Shown here: positions 54,641-61,508 of the stretch, in pieces
Position numbering within the stretch: the first letter of the stretch is position 1
Layout: every line of letters begins with the position of its first letter
Source of the DNA: JAGLOK01 sp963675575
GTDB lineage: Bacteria; Bacillota; Clostridia; Christensenellales; UMGS416
Assembly (NCBI GenBank): GCA_963675575.1
Contig: OY776378.1
Coordinates: 62,001-126,000, forward strand
DNA: 64,000 nucleotides
Direction: 5' to 3'
Program-made: the position numbers and the translations under genes
Notes under the pieces: generated by a model
Database searches by the model: none
What the model was told of the DNA's origin: nothing
Seen by the model: only the letters and a program-made list of their open reading frames with translations

Positions 54641-54669
54641 TTGACTTTTGACCATTGTTATTATACAAT
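54641..54669 (+). promoter_or_regulatory. Promoter of tRNA-fMet
   Basis: TTGACT (54641-54646), 17-bp spacer, TACAAT (54664-54669), about 29 bp before the tRNA 5' end. Confidence 0.65.
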
Positions 54670-54697
54670 AAGCTTCGCCTTAAGGCATAATTTATAT

Positions 54698-54774
<77 letters not shown>

Positions 54775-54909
54775 TTAAAATTATGCTTAGCAGACAAGGT
54801 GTAAAAATCTTAGTGAGGTGCCGAAGAACTGGTATTGAACTAGGATTTAATAAAATTCAATACAAAAAGAAGACTAATTAAGCATTTCCTTCGGAAATAC
54901 TTTTTATAT

Positions 54910-54985
54910 GGCGGTGTAGCTCAGTTGGAAACGAGAACGACTGCGTCCAGGGGACGAAGAAAGAAGTTCGAGTTTCTGTGAGAAA
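54910..54985 (+). pseudogene. tRNA relic, 5' part identical to the following tRNA-Met
   Basis: The first 19 nt (GGCGGTGTAGCTCAGTTGG) and the four preceding bases match the intact tRNA-Met at 55066. After that the sequence degenerates: an anticodon stem is not recoverable, though a T-arm-like GAAGTTCGAGTTTC is left. A decayed duplicate tRNA. A small palindrome ATTTCC-TTC-GGAAAT lies just upstream (54884-54898). The rest of 54775-55065 holds nothing I can name. Confidence 0.7.
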
Positions 54986-55065
54986 GGGAGAATATCGACG
55001 GGAACGGAGATAGGCGACCAAATTCGAACAGAGGAAGACAACTGTAAGATATAAAAATTAAATAT

Positions 55066-55142
55066 GGCGGTGTAGCTCAGTTGGCTAGAGCATTCGGTTC
55101 ATACCCGGAGGGTCGGAGGTTCAAATCCTCTCGCCGCTACCA
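55066..55142 (+). tRNA. Elongator tRNA-Met (CAT)
   Basis: 77 nt with encoded CCA. Acceptor GGCGGTG pairs with CGCCGCT (G-U at 1-72 and 6-67), D-arm GCTC...GAGC, anticodon stem TTCGG/CCGGA with loop TTCATAC (CAT), T-arm GGAGG-TTCAAAT-CCTCT. It lacks the initiator features of the upstream tRNA. Confidence 0.95.
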
Positions 55143-55143
55143 C

Positions 55144-55175
55144 AAAAAAAGGAAGCATTAATGCTTCTTTTTTTT
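55144..55175 (+). terminator. Terminator of tRNA-Met
   Basis: GAAGCAT-TA-ATGCTTC flanked by A and T runs, directly after the CCA end. Confidence 0.9.
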
Positions 55176-55182
55176 GTGGCAA

Positions 55183-55261
55183 GAAATACGAAGTATTTCG
55201 CAGCCCGAGCGTTTTTTTGTTAAAAAACGCGTAGCGCGACAATAGTTTCGAAAGAAACTAT
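55183..55261. repeat. Cluster of three short palindromes with GAA-type loops
   Basis: GAAATAC-GAA-GTATTTC (55183-55199), GCGTTTTTT-TGTT-AAAAAACGC (55209-55230) and ATAGTTTC-GAAA-GAAACTAT (55242-55261). The stems differ but the layout is the same, and GTAGCGCGACA follows the second. Further members are at 55601-55617, 55686-55702, 58744-58760 and 60464-60482. Confidence 0.75.
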
Positions 55262-55296
55262 GAAAGCGGCGAAGTAATTATAAATCAAACTCATAT

Positions 55297-55322
55297 TAGA
55301 AGCATTCATGCTTCCTTTTTTT
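55297..55322 (+). repeat. Duplicate copy of the tRNA terminator
   Basis: GAAGCAT-TC-ATGCTTC plus T-run followed by GTGGCAAG, matching the tRNA-Met terminator at 55144 and its GTGGCAAG flank. Probably left after a tandem duplication and loss of a tRNA. The remaining bases to about 55440 show no gene. Confidence 0.65.
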
Positions 55323-55445
55323 GTGGCAAGTAACACGAAAAGTGAATTGCGGAAGCAAAACGCTGTAAGGGGTTTGGTGAGTTCAGCCTAAAATAATTCT
55401 TTTAATACTTATATCATTTTTATAAGCGATATCAGATAGCAACAC

Positions 55446-55485
55446 AGGTCTTTACTACATGAACGCCGATTGGTTTTGATTTTGA
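55446..55485 (+). pseudogene. RHS core fragment, copy 1
   Basis: In frame this reads NTGLYYMNADWF-stop, matching the RHS-core phrase NNTGLYYMNAR just before the hypervariable tip. Everything N-terminal of it is absent. It is separated from the tip at 55702 by the 158-bp element. Confidence 0.65.
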
Positions 55486-55628
55486 TTAAACTGATTGCAC
55501 GACGCAAGTCATATGTAATATAATAGATTAAGCGGAACCTCTTTGGATTCAAAGAGGTTATTGGTATTATAATAGTAATATAGGCTGCATACACGAGCAG
55601 TAAATTCATCGAATTTACGAACAGTGCA
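55471..55628 (+). repeat. 158-bp interrupting element, copy 1
   Basis: Lies between the RHS phrase YYMNA and WTQNLYTYTGNN. The 3' ~135 bp are closely related to 58638-58772. Contains AACCTCTTTG / CAAAGAGGTT (55536-55559) and TAAATTC-ATC-GAATTTA (55601-55617). The related copy has different but still paired bases in the first stem, so the structure is conserved. Confidence 0.8.
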
Positions 55629-55667
55629 TGGACTCAGAATCTGTATACATACACGGGTAATAATCTA

Positions 55668-55702
55668 GGTTGCAAAGGCGAGCAGTAAAAACGAAGTTTT
55701 TA
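55668..55702 (+). repeat. Palindromic repeat inserted in RHS copy 1
   Basis: AGGTTGCA...GAGCAG followed by TAAAAAC-GAA-GTTTTTA (55686-55702) and TGACCAG. It parallels AGGTTGCA...GAGCAA-TAAATTC-ATC-GAATTTA-CGACCAG at 58725-58766. It splits the phrase GNN/PVNYTDPTG in RHS copy 1. Confidence 0.78.
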
Positions 55703-56424
55703 TGACCAGCCCGGTAAATTACACTGATCCTACGGGGCATGTTGCGCTAATAAATTCAGAAGAGGACTATTACTGGGCGCTCTACTATGATGATTTTGAT
55801 TACCCGGAGTGGGGGAAGAAAAAGGATTCGGGAACAGATACAAGTACGGGTTCAGGTACAAGCTCGGGTTCGGATGATGACAGAACAGTTGCAGGAGAAA
55901 TTGTAAATGCAGTAACAGGAGGACAATTAGATAGAGTAGAGGCACAGATTGAAGATCCAAGCTTTTATAATGTAATGAATAACTGGACATGGGGCTTTTG
56001 GGAGACTGCGGATAGAGCATTGTTTAATGAGAACCCTGGCTCGTTGGATCATTGGTTAAATAGTATTTCATTTGCATTAACTGTAGTTGGTATGTATAAA
56101 TTAGGTACAATGATTGCTTCGTCCCTATCTAGTAATACTGCAACTACTACAATAAATTCAGTAGCAAATACCGCATGTAATGCAAACGATTTGAATCATA
56201 TTTTTGGTAGAACTAAACACAATCTTAATGGGTTTCTATCATCCTATGGTAATGATCAATCTAGTGCTTATAATGCTTTGCAAAATGCAATCCAAAACCA
56301 CGTTGATGCAAATGGTATTTCAGGATTATACAAAGAGGTAATAAATGTTGGTGGATTTGAAATCACTGTTAAGGGTAAAGTGATAGATGGAGTAGCTAGA
56401 ATTGCAACTGCGTTTATACCATAA
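55702..56424 (+). CDS. Orphan RHS C-terminal tip with BECR-like toxin domain (copy 1)
   Basis: 240 aa, beginning SPVNYTDPTGHVALINSE, the end of the RHS core. A shared segment (YYWALYYDDFDYPEWGKKKDSG) and a Ser/Gly/Thr linker follow, then a unique half ending NDLNHIFGRTKHNLNGFLSSYG ... VKGKVIDGVARIATAFIP. The HIFG...HNL...G pattern resembles C-terminal nuclease domains of contact-dependent toxins (BECR/EndoU-like fold); this is by resemblance. The ATG lies at the end of the palindromic repeat with no ribosome binding site, so it may be a silent orphan cassette. The immunity-like gene follows after 14 bp. Confidence 0.75.
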   Translation: MTSPVNYTDPTGHVALINSEEDYYWALYYDDFDYPEWGKKKDSGTDTSTGSGTSSGSDDDRTVAGEIVNAVTGGQLDRVEAQIEDPSFYNVMNNWTWGFWETADRALFNENPGSLDHWLNSISFALTVVGMYKLGTMIASSLSSNTATTTINSVANTACNANDLNHIFGRTKHNLNGFLSSYGNDQSSAYNALQNAIQNHVDANGISGLYKEVINVGGFEITVKGKVIDGVARIATAFIP

Positions 56425-56438
56425 TTTAAGGAGTATAT

Positions 56439-56828
56439 ATGAATCATATTGAATTTGAAAACAAAGTAATGAATGCTCTATTAAAGGGAGAAAGTGAAGT
56501 ATTGCAAATACTGAGGAGGCAATATGAAGCTGCTAGAATTGAGTCAAGAGAATTTACAGGAGTAGGATTCTTTACTGATTTTATTATTGATGACCAAAAA
56601 CTGAAATTAAATATTGATAAGTTTAATTTTGGAGATGTTTATGGTGGATATAATGAAAATGATTTAAAAATCGGATTTATTCTTTTTATAGAAAACGGAT
56701 ACATATCCTCATTAGAGGGATATGTGCTTGAAGATATTATTTGGCCTGAAAACTATAATATATTAAATCTTTATTATGAATCTGGTTTAGTTAGAGATAT
56801 TGAAGCATTAAAAAAGGAATGGTTATGA
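56439..56828 (+). CDS. Putative immunity protein of RHS tip 1
   Basis: 129 aa, cytoplasmic, acidic, no signal peptide. AAGGAG ribosome binding site and ATG 56439 lie 14 bp behind the toxin tip, the standard place for the cognate immunity gene. Sequence features are FENKVMNALLKGESEVLQIL, GVGFFTDFII and GGYNENDLKIGFILFIENGY. I do not recognise a named Imm family. Role inferred from position. Confidence 0.7.
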   Translation: MNHIEFENKVMNALLKGESEVLQILRRQYEAARIESREFTGVGFFTDFIIDDQKLKLNIDKFNFGDVYGGYNENDLKIGFILFIENGYISSLEGYVLEDIIWPENYNILNLYYESGLVRDIEALKKEWL

Positions 56829-56867
56829 TATTTAATATGAATTTAAGAGTTTGATAAACGAATATAA

Positions 56868-57710
56868 ATCATAGTATTATTAAGTTTATTAATTTATATT
56901 TTAGCAGGATGTAGTATGGATGAAGTAAATATACCGGTTACTCCTGAGACAAGTCATGAAGTGTATACTGATACAAGTGAACCCCCGGGAAAAAGCGATA
57001 AAGAGAGCGCAGAAGTGAGTTATACTCCAAGTCCTGAGGTAAGTCCTGAAGCAAGCAACAGCGTGAAAAATGAAAACAAGTTGCCGTTTCCGGAAAAATA
57101 TACGATTAATAATGAAGAGGATGTGGATAAATTAATTACACATGAATATCCTTTAAGCGAATTGGTCGATTTTTTTGGAATGGACGAATTTTCAGACGGC
57201 GGATTTTATTATATTCCTTATTATAGTAAAGGTATAATAACTCCCGATACTGTAAATGAAAAATTTCCAATAGAATGTACCAGAGAAAGAGATAACGGCT
57301 ATTATACTGTATATAAAGTAAAAGAAGGCGGAAATTATTTTGTATTTTGGAGTGAGTTTAGGGAGTATATAGAAGGCGGTAAAAAAGAATATTCTGATTA
57401 TTATGGTGTAGGTGGTACGGATTACATTTATAGTATTAAGAATATTAATGATTTCAGTTCTTTGCAGCCCGGTATAAGTACATATAACGACGTCATAGAT
57501 ATAGACCCGTCAACAGAATTAATTGAAACTGGCGCCGAAGGTTCCTACTCAATAAGCCTTTTGGATGACAACAATGTGCTTGTAATCTGGTACTCAGCAT
57601 GGGTAAAGAAGGGGAAGGGGAATGAAGTGATTATTAGATTCATGAGAATCCATGAAAAGACACACGGATATTTGGAAGATATATATGATTTTGATTTGGT
57701 TTTTGATTGA
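56868..57710 (+). pseudogene. Lipoprotein-like gene with damaged start
   Basis: An intact frame opens after a TAA at 56865-56867 and encodes a lipoprotein signal ending in the lipobox ILAGCS, then SMDEVNIPVTPETSHEVYTD, a Ser/Pro/Glu linker and a ~200-residue soluble domain with many Tyr and Asp (GFYYIPYYSKGIITPDTV, SIKNINDFSSLQPGISTYND). No ATG, GTG or TTG precedes the signal peptide; the first Met is past the lipobox (56916). Either a rare ATA/ATT start is used or the start was lost. Domain family unknown. It stands on the RHS island but its function is not evident. Confidence 0.55.
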
Positions 57711-58023
57711 TAAGTTGTTGAATGTATAATCATATAGAATCTAGTTTAAAAATCTATATTCATTATGCAAATCGGAGAACATACTGACTCCGGGAGGGGA
57801 GACGCGAATGGGAATGAAGGATATTAATAGCGCATAACAAAAAACGATATAGTGGCACCCGGTGGGGAAGAGGGTAGAATCCTCTGAACTAATGATGTTA
57901 GAAATTCAACTACAGTAATATTGGATACAAACGGAATATAAGCAAGGCAGTAAACATATGATGAGTTTGGTAATAAAGAAATCGGCAATTTAGTCGGTTT
58001 CTTTTTTAATGTACTTTTTAGCT

Positions 58024-58172
58024 AATTGATAAAACAATTATGTAACGGTTACTATTGTTTATGTTACCATAAGGTATTATTATTTTGGGAAGTACATATG
58101 CACAATATTGATTTAGAAATTTCTCGTTATCTTTGTGTGGTTAAGTGGTACACTTCATGCAACAAAAATGCA
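58024..58172 (+). repeat. Long imperfect repeat, copy A
   Basis: About 150 bp that recur, at roughly three-quarters identity by eye, at 60147-60298. Shared blocks include GATAAAACA, CTATTGTTTATG, AAGGTATTATTAT, GCACAATATTGATTT/GCGCAATATTGATTT and CTTCATGCAACAAAAATGC. No gene is evident in it. The sequence 57711-58023 ahead of it shows no coding signal, only a tRNA-like GAGGGTAGAATCCTCT near 57870. Confidence 0.75.
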
Positions 58173-58226
58173 ACAACTTATAACAGAACAGATAAAAAGC
58201 ATATTACATGAGAAGGGGTAATGCTA

Positions 58227-58326
58227 GGTATTTGGTGGGTTTGAGTAGATAGATGTAAGGTGTGAGAATGGATGTGTTCGGCTTTGGACCGAGGGGTCGG
58301 AGGGTTGATTCCTGTCTTCAATACCA
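58227..58326 (+). pseudogene. tRNA-like relic (anticodon-loop TTG)
   Basis: Ends GGTATT/AATACC could pair as an acceptor, CGG-CTTTGGA-CCG reads as an anticodon arm (TTG), and GGAGGGTTGATTCCTG resembles a T-arm. The 43 nt between acceptor and anticodon arm do not form a normal D-arm, so it is degenerate. Confidence 0.4.
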
Positions 58327-58365
58327 ATATATCATTAGCATTGGCAAGAGAATATGAAGGCAGTG

Positions 58366-58421
58366 CTTCATGCAACAAAAATGCAACACAAGAAAACAAA
58401 GTAGCTTGATGCGAGATGAGA
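58366..58421 (+). repeat. 56-bp repeat, copy 1
   Basis: CTTCATGCAACAAAAATGC, then ACACAAG...GAACAAAGTAGC and TTGATGCGAGATG, nearly identical to 60275-60330. The first part is also the end of repeat A. Tyrosine-recombinase attachment sites often look like this, but no recombinase is in the window. Confidence 0.75.
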
Positions 58422-58446
58422 TTATTACGGAAATTGAAATAAATAA

Positions 58447-58614
58447 TTAGAAAACTCCACAACAGCTATAGTGGACAGCTCGGGTACGCTCCGGAATGAC
58501 TACCAGTACGACGCGTTCGGAAATACAACCAAATCAGGAAGCCTGCTTAACGAAGTAGAGTTCACAGGAGCAATTGCAGATAATAACCCCGGACTTTACT
58601 ACATGAATGCCGAT
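58447..58614 (+). pseudogene. RHS core fragment, copy 2
   Basis: Reads ENSTTAIVDSSGTLRNDYQY, then DAFGNTTKSGSLLNEVEFTG and AIADNNPGLYYMNAD, the last ~55 residues of an RHS core before the tip junction. It starts after a stop codon with no upstream RHS, and runs into the 158-bp element where it terminates at 58674. The matching upstream portion is missing from the window. Confidence 0.8.
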
Positions 58615-58772
58615 AAGCTGTATTTTTGTAAAAACAACTGCACGATGCAAATTTTATGTAATATAATAGATTAAGCGGAAACTCTTTGAAATCAAAGAGC
58701 TTTTTGGTATTATAATAGCAATATAGGTTGCATACACGAGCAATAAATTCATCGAATTTACGACCAGTGCAA
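58615..58772 (+). repeat. 158-bp interrupting element, copy 2
   Basis: Same length and position as the element at 55471-55628. Contains ACTCTTTGA-AA-TCAAAGAGC (58681-58700) followed by TTTTT, which looks like a terminator, and TAAATTC-ATC-GAATTTA (58744-58760). Also AT-rich -10-like sequences (TATAAT at 58711-58716). It breaks RHS between YYMNA and GRFISQDSYKG. Confidence 0.82.
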
Positions 58773-59576
58773 GGTCGCTTCATAAGCCAGGACAGCTATA
58801 AGGGCAGCGCGTACGAGCCGTGGACTCAGAATCTGTATACATACACGGGTAATAACCCGGTAAATTATACTGATCCGACGGGGCATGTTGCGCTAATAAA
58901 TTCAGAAGAGGCCTATTACTGGGCGCTCTACTATGATGATTTTGATTACCCGGAGTGGGGGAAGAAAAAGGATTCGGGAAAAGGTACAAGTACGGGATCA
59001 GGTACAAGTACGGGTTCGGGAAGTGGGTCAGGTTCTAGTGGAGCGGGCGGTGGTGCCTCGAATAGTGGGCTATATGAGGGGGATGGTTTCATTTGTTTTG
59101 ATCAAGACATACCAAGCTATCCTATAGGTCAATACCCATCTGCAGAATATTTGGAATCGCTTAATAGCACAGAACCTTATTGGGACGGATATTATATACC
59201 TACATTTGGAGATTTGGGTAGTATAATATATAATTTTTCCGGTGGAGTTATTGGAAGTAGTAACTCGATTGCTGGCTATTCGATGGCAGGCGGAGGACTT
59301 TTGTTAGATTTGGGTAATACGTGGACGAAAGACAGTGGAAATACTAAAAGGCAAAGGTGGCAGAAAACTGGTATTCAGATAGGGGCGGCACTTGGAAACT
59401 TATGTTGGGGAATAATTGGAGCTGCTGAGATTGCAGCAGGTGGTGCAGCTGCACATTTTACAGCAGGAATAAGTGCAGCTGCTGGAATTGGTGGAGGGAT
59501 AGCTACTATGTATTTAGGTGCAGTAAATATTAATGACTGGCAAAATAGAAGATATGATGATTTGGATATAAATTAA
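58728..59576 (+). CDS. Orphan RHS C-terminal tip with Gly-rich hydrophobic toxin-like end (copy 2)
   Basis: 282 aa from a TTG at 58728; the true start is uncertain because the first ~15 codons lie in the 158-bp element. From 58775 it reads RFISQDSYKGSAYEPWTQ, NLYTYTGNNPVNYTDPTGH, the end of the RHS core, then the segment shared with copy 1 and a (GS/GT)-rich linker. The unique tip is Gly/Ala-rich with hydrophobic stretches (GGVIGSSNSIAGYSMAGGGLLL; IGAALGNLCWGIIGAAEIA), which suggests membrane-active rather than nuclease toxicity. The 156-aa membrane protein downstream fits as its immunity partner. Confidence 0.7.
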   Translation: MHTRAINSSNLRPVQGRFISQDSYKGSAYEPWTQNLYTYTGNNPVNYTDPTGHVALINSEEAYYWALYYDDFDYPEWGKKKDSGKGTSTGSGTSTGSGSGSGSSGAGGGASNSGLYEGDGFICFDQDIPSYPIGQYPSAEYLESLNSTEPYWDGYYIPTFGDLGSIIYNFSGGVIGSSNSIAGYSMAGGGLLLDLGNTWTKDSGNTKRQRWQKTGIQIGAALGNLCWGIIGAAEIAAGGAAAHFTAGISAAAGIGGGIATMYLGAVNINDWQNRRYDDLDIN

Positions 59577-59593
59577 AGAAAGAAGGAATCAAA

Positions 59594-60064
59594 TTGAAAA
59601 TATATAAACAAAAAATATTTCCAAGATTAATCTTGTGTCTTACTATCATCCTATCGATGTTTATAGCGTTGATTAATTCCTGGAATGGAGGAAAAACTAG
59701 CGTTGAGTTTGCTAGAGCGTATACGGTTCTAGCAATTTGTTTTTCTTTTATTGTAATATTTGTTGCGATAAAAGAACAAAAGATGAACAGGATACAAATA
59801 AATGACAATTTATTTGTACTACATAAACCAAAAGGCTTACTATCAGATGAGACGACAATTATCTGGAAAGATATCAGAGTTATTAGATGCTATGGTAAAA
59901 TGAAACTGACTCAAGAATTAAACATTTGCACAAGATACAAAAATATTATTTTTAGAATAGCAAACTATAAGGATTATAAAGAAATGTTGACTATAGTCTT
60001 AGAAAAGACAGCGAGTAATGAAAATATAAGAATTGATGAAGCAGTTTATAATATATTAAATTAG
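59594..60064 (+). CDS. Putative membrane immunity protein of RHS tip 2
   Basis: 156 aa from a TTG start with AAGGA before it. Two membrane helices (about 12-30 and 41-60) and a ~95-residue C-terminal domain with short strands (NRIQINDNLFVLHKPKG, WKDIRVIRCYGKMK) that resembles the PH-like fold of several bacterial membrane proteins. Its position 17 bp after a membrane-active-looking toxin tip suggests immunity. Function is inferred from position. Confidence 0.65.
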   Translation: MKIYKQKIFPRLILCLTIILSMFIALINSWNGGKTSVEFARAYTVLAICFSFIVIFVAIKEQKMNRIQINDNLFVLHKPKGLLSDETTIIWKDIRVIRCYGKMKLTQELNICTRYKNIIFRIANYKDYKEMLTIVLEKTASNENIRIDEAVYNILN

Positions 60065-60146
60065 TTATTAAAGTTGAATCGATTATTAGTAACGATTTCA
60101 CTAACTATATTTAAAACTGTATTTTATTAAGAAGATTTCTAACTGA

Positions 60147-60330
60147 TTGATAAAACACTTATACAACGACTTCTATTGTTTATGATACCACAAGGTATTA
60201 TTATCTAGAAGTGTACAATGATGCGCAATATTGATTTGGAACTTTCTCGGTATTTTCATATGGAAGAGTGGTGCGCTTCATGCAACAAAAATGCAACACA
60301 AGAGAACAAAGTAGCTTGATGCGAGATGTA
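60147..60330 (+). repeat. Long imperfect repeat, copy B, with attached 56-bp repeat
   Basis: Matches repeat A (58024-58172) over 60147-60298 and the 56-bp repeat (58366-58421) over 60275-60330. In copy A these two parts lie about 200 bp apart, the tRNA-like relic between them. This arrangement suggests that the relic was inserted into, or deleted from, one copy. Confidence 0.75.
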
Positions 60331-60403
60331 TATAAAATGATAATCTTAATCTTAGGAAACCCACTTATAAGCAGGAAAAGTCGTATAAAAGACATACTAT
60401 ACA

Positions 60404-60465
60404 GCATGGTCTGATAAGGTGTAATTCTGACTCTTAATCAGGGTGTCCGGGGTTCGAACCCATGC
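60404..60465 (+). pseudogene. Truncated tRNA-Lys (CTT) relic
   Basis: GCATGG/CCATGC acceptor, anticodon arm CTGA-CTCTTAA-TCAG (CTT) and T-arm GTCCGGGGTTCGAACCC are recognisable, but the D-arm region is shortened and a palindrome starts at the acceptor end, so no CCA follows. About 62 nt. Confidence 0.6.
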
Positions 60466-60482
60466 GTTTTGGAACAAAACGC
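60464..60482. repeat. Palindromic repeat at the tRNA-Lys relic end
   Basis: GCGTTTT-GGAAC-AAAACGC followed by GTAGTGCGACA, nearly as after the palindrome at 55209-55230 (GTAGCGCGACA). It lies directly on the 3' end of the tRNA relic. Confidence 0.7.
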
Positions 60483-60531
60483 GTAGTGCGACAGCAAAAT
60501 GCTGCGCGAATAATTACGGCAAAATATATTA

Positions 60532-61290
60532 TCAGTTATTCGCCTTCCCTTGCTCAGCCACCTTATTCATTTTTGCGGCAACAGATTCGGCGTCTCCCAA
60601 GTATTTTTTTTCAATAACACTAAAATCGGGAGCGAATTCATAAACAAGAGGAATGCCCGTCGGGATGTTGACCCCGGCGATTTCTTCGTCGGAAAGTTTG
60701 TCAAATTCTTTGACAAGAGCTCTGAGTGAATTGCCGTGCGCGGAGATAAGAACCCGCTTGCCTTCTTTTATCTGAGGCGCAATAATTTCGTTAAAATAGG
60801 GCATAGTTCGGGCAATGGTGTCTTTTAGACACTCCCCTAAAGTAAGATGCTCTGCAGGAACGTCGCGATAGGGCGCTTGATTGCGCGGGTCGCGTTCGTC
60901 GCCTGCTTTCAGAAGGGGAGGGCGAACATCGAAACTGCGCCGCCATATATGCACTTGTTCTTCTCCATACTGAGCGGCTGTCTCGCTTTTGTTCAAACCT
61001 TGCAAAGCTCCGTAATGGCGCTCGTTAAGCTTCCAGCTTTTTATTACGGGAAGCCACTGTCTGTCCATGGCGTCCAGAGCCAGATTAAGCGTATGGATTG
61101 CGCGTTTTAAATATGATGTAAAGCATATATCGAAATCAAAGCCGTTTTCCAGCAAAAGTTCGCCCGCTTCAGACGCTTCTTTTACTCCGGTTTCAGACAA
61201 ACCCACATCCGTCCATCCGGTAAAAAGATTCATCTTGTTCCAAATGCTCTCTCCGTGGCGGAGCAGTACCAGCGTCATTGTATTTTTCAT
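60532..61290 (-). CDS. gpmA: 2,3-bisphosphoglycerate-dependent phosphoglycerate mutase
   Basis: Interconverts 3- and 2-phosphoglycerate in glycolysis. 252 aa. Phosphohistidine motif LLRHGESIWN (His12), LFTGWTDVGLSETG, LNERHYGALQGLNKSETA, and the second His in ISAHGNSLRALVK. Matches the E. coli dPGM throughout. Convergent to the accessory region, with no close neighbour on its strand. Confidence 0.97.
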   Translation of the reverse strand: MKNTMTLVLLRHGESIWNKMNLFTGWTDVGLSETGVKEASEAGELLLENGFDFDICFTSYLKRAIHTLNLALDAMDRQWLPVIKSWKLNERHYGALQGLNKSETAAQYGEEQVHIWRRSFDVRPPLLKAGDERDPRNQAPYRDVPAEHLTLGECLKDTIARTMPYFNEIIAPQIKEGKRVLISAHGNSLRALVKEFDKLSDEEIAGVNIPTGIPLVYEFAPDFSVIEKKYLGDAESVAAKMNKVAEQGKANN

Positions 61291-61508
61291 TTTATCCTTC
61301 TTTCTGCTGTAAGCATTGGGATTTAAAATAATATAGAATTATTTTAGCGATTATAATCTGATGATTAAATAACTCCATACCATTATTTTACTTCTCTTGC
61401 GGTATCTAATCAAGCGTGTTTGCTATTATCTGTATTGTTACGCTTGATTTTTCCGTTCACTTTTTTTATGTAATTGTTGAAAATAACAAAACAATGTAGA
61501 ATTAACAC

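Noticed and set aside
57838..57900. tRNA-like fragment with GAGGGTAGAATCCTCT
   Set aside because: Only a T-arm-like hairpin is visible; no acceptor or anticodon arm can be drawn.
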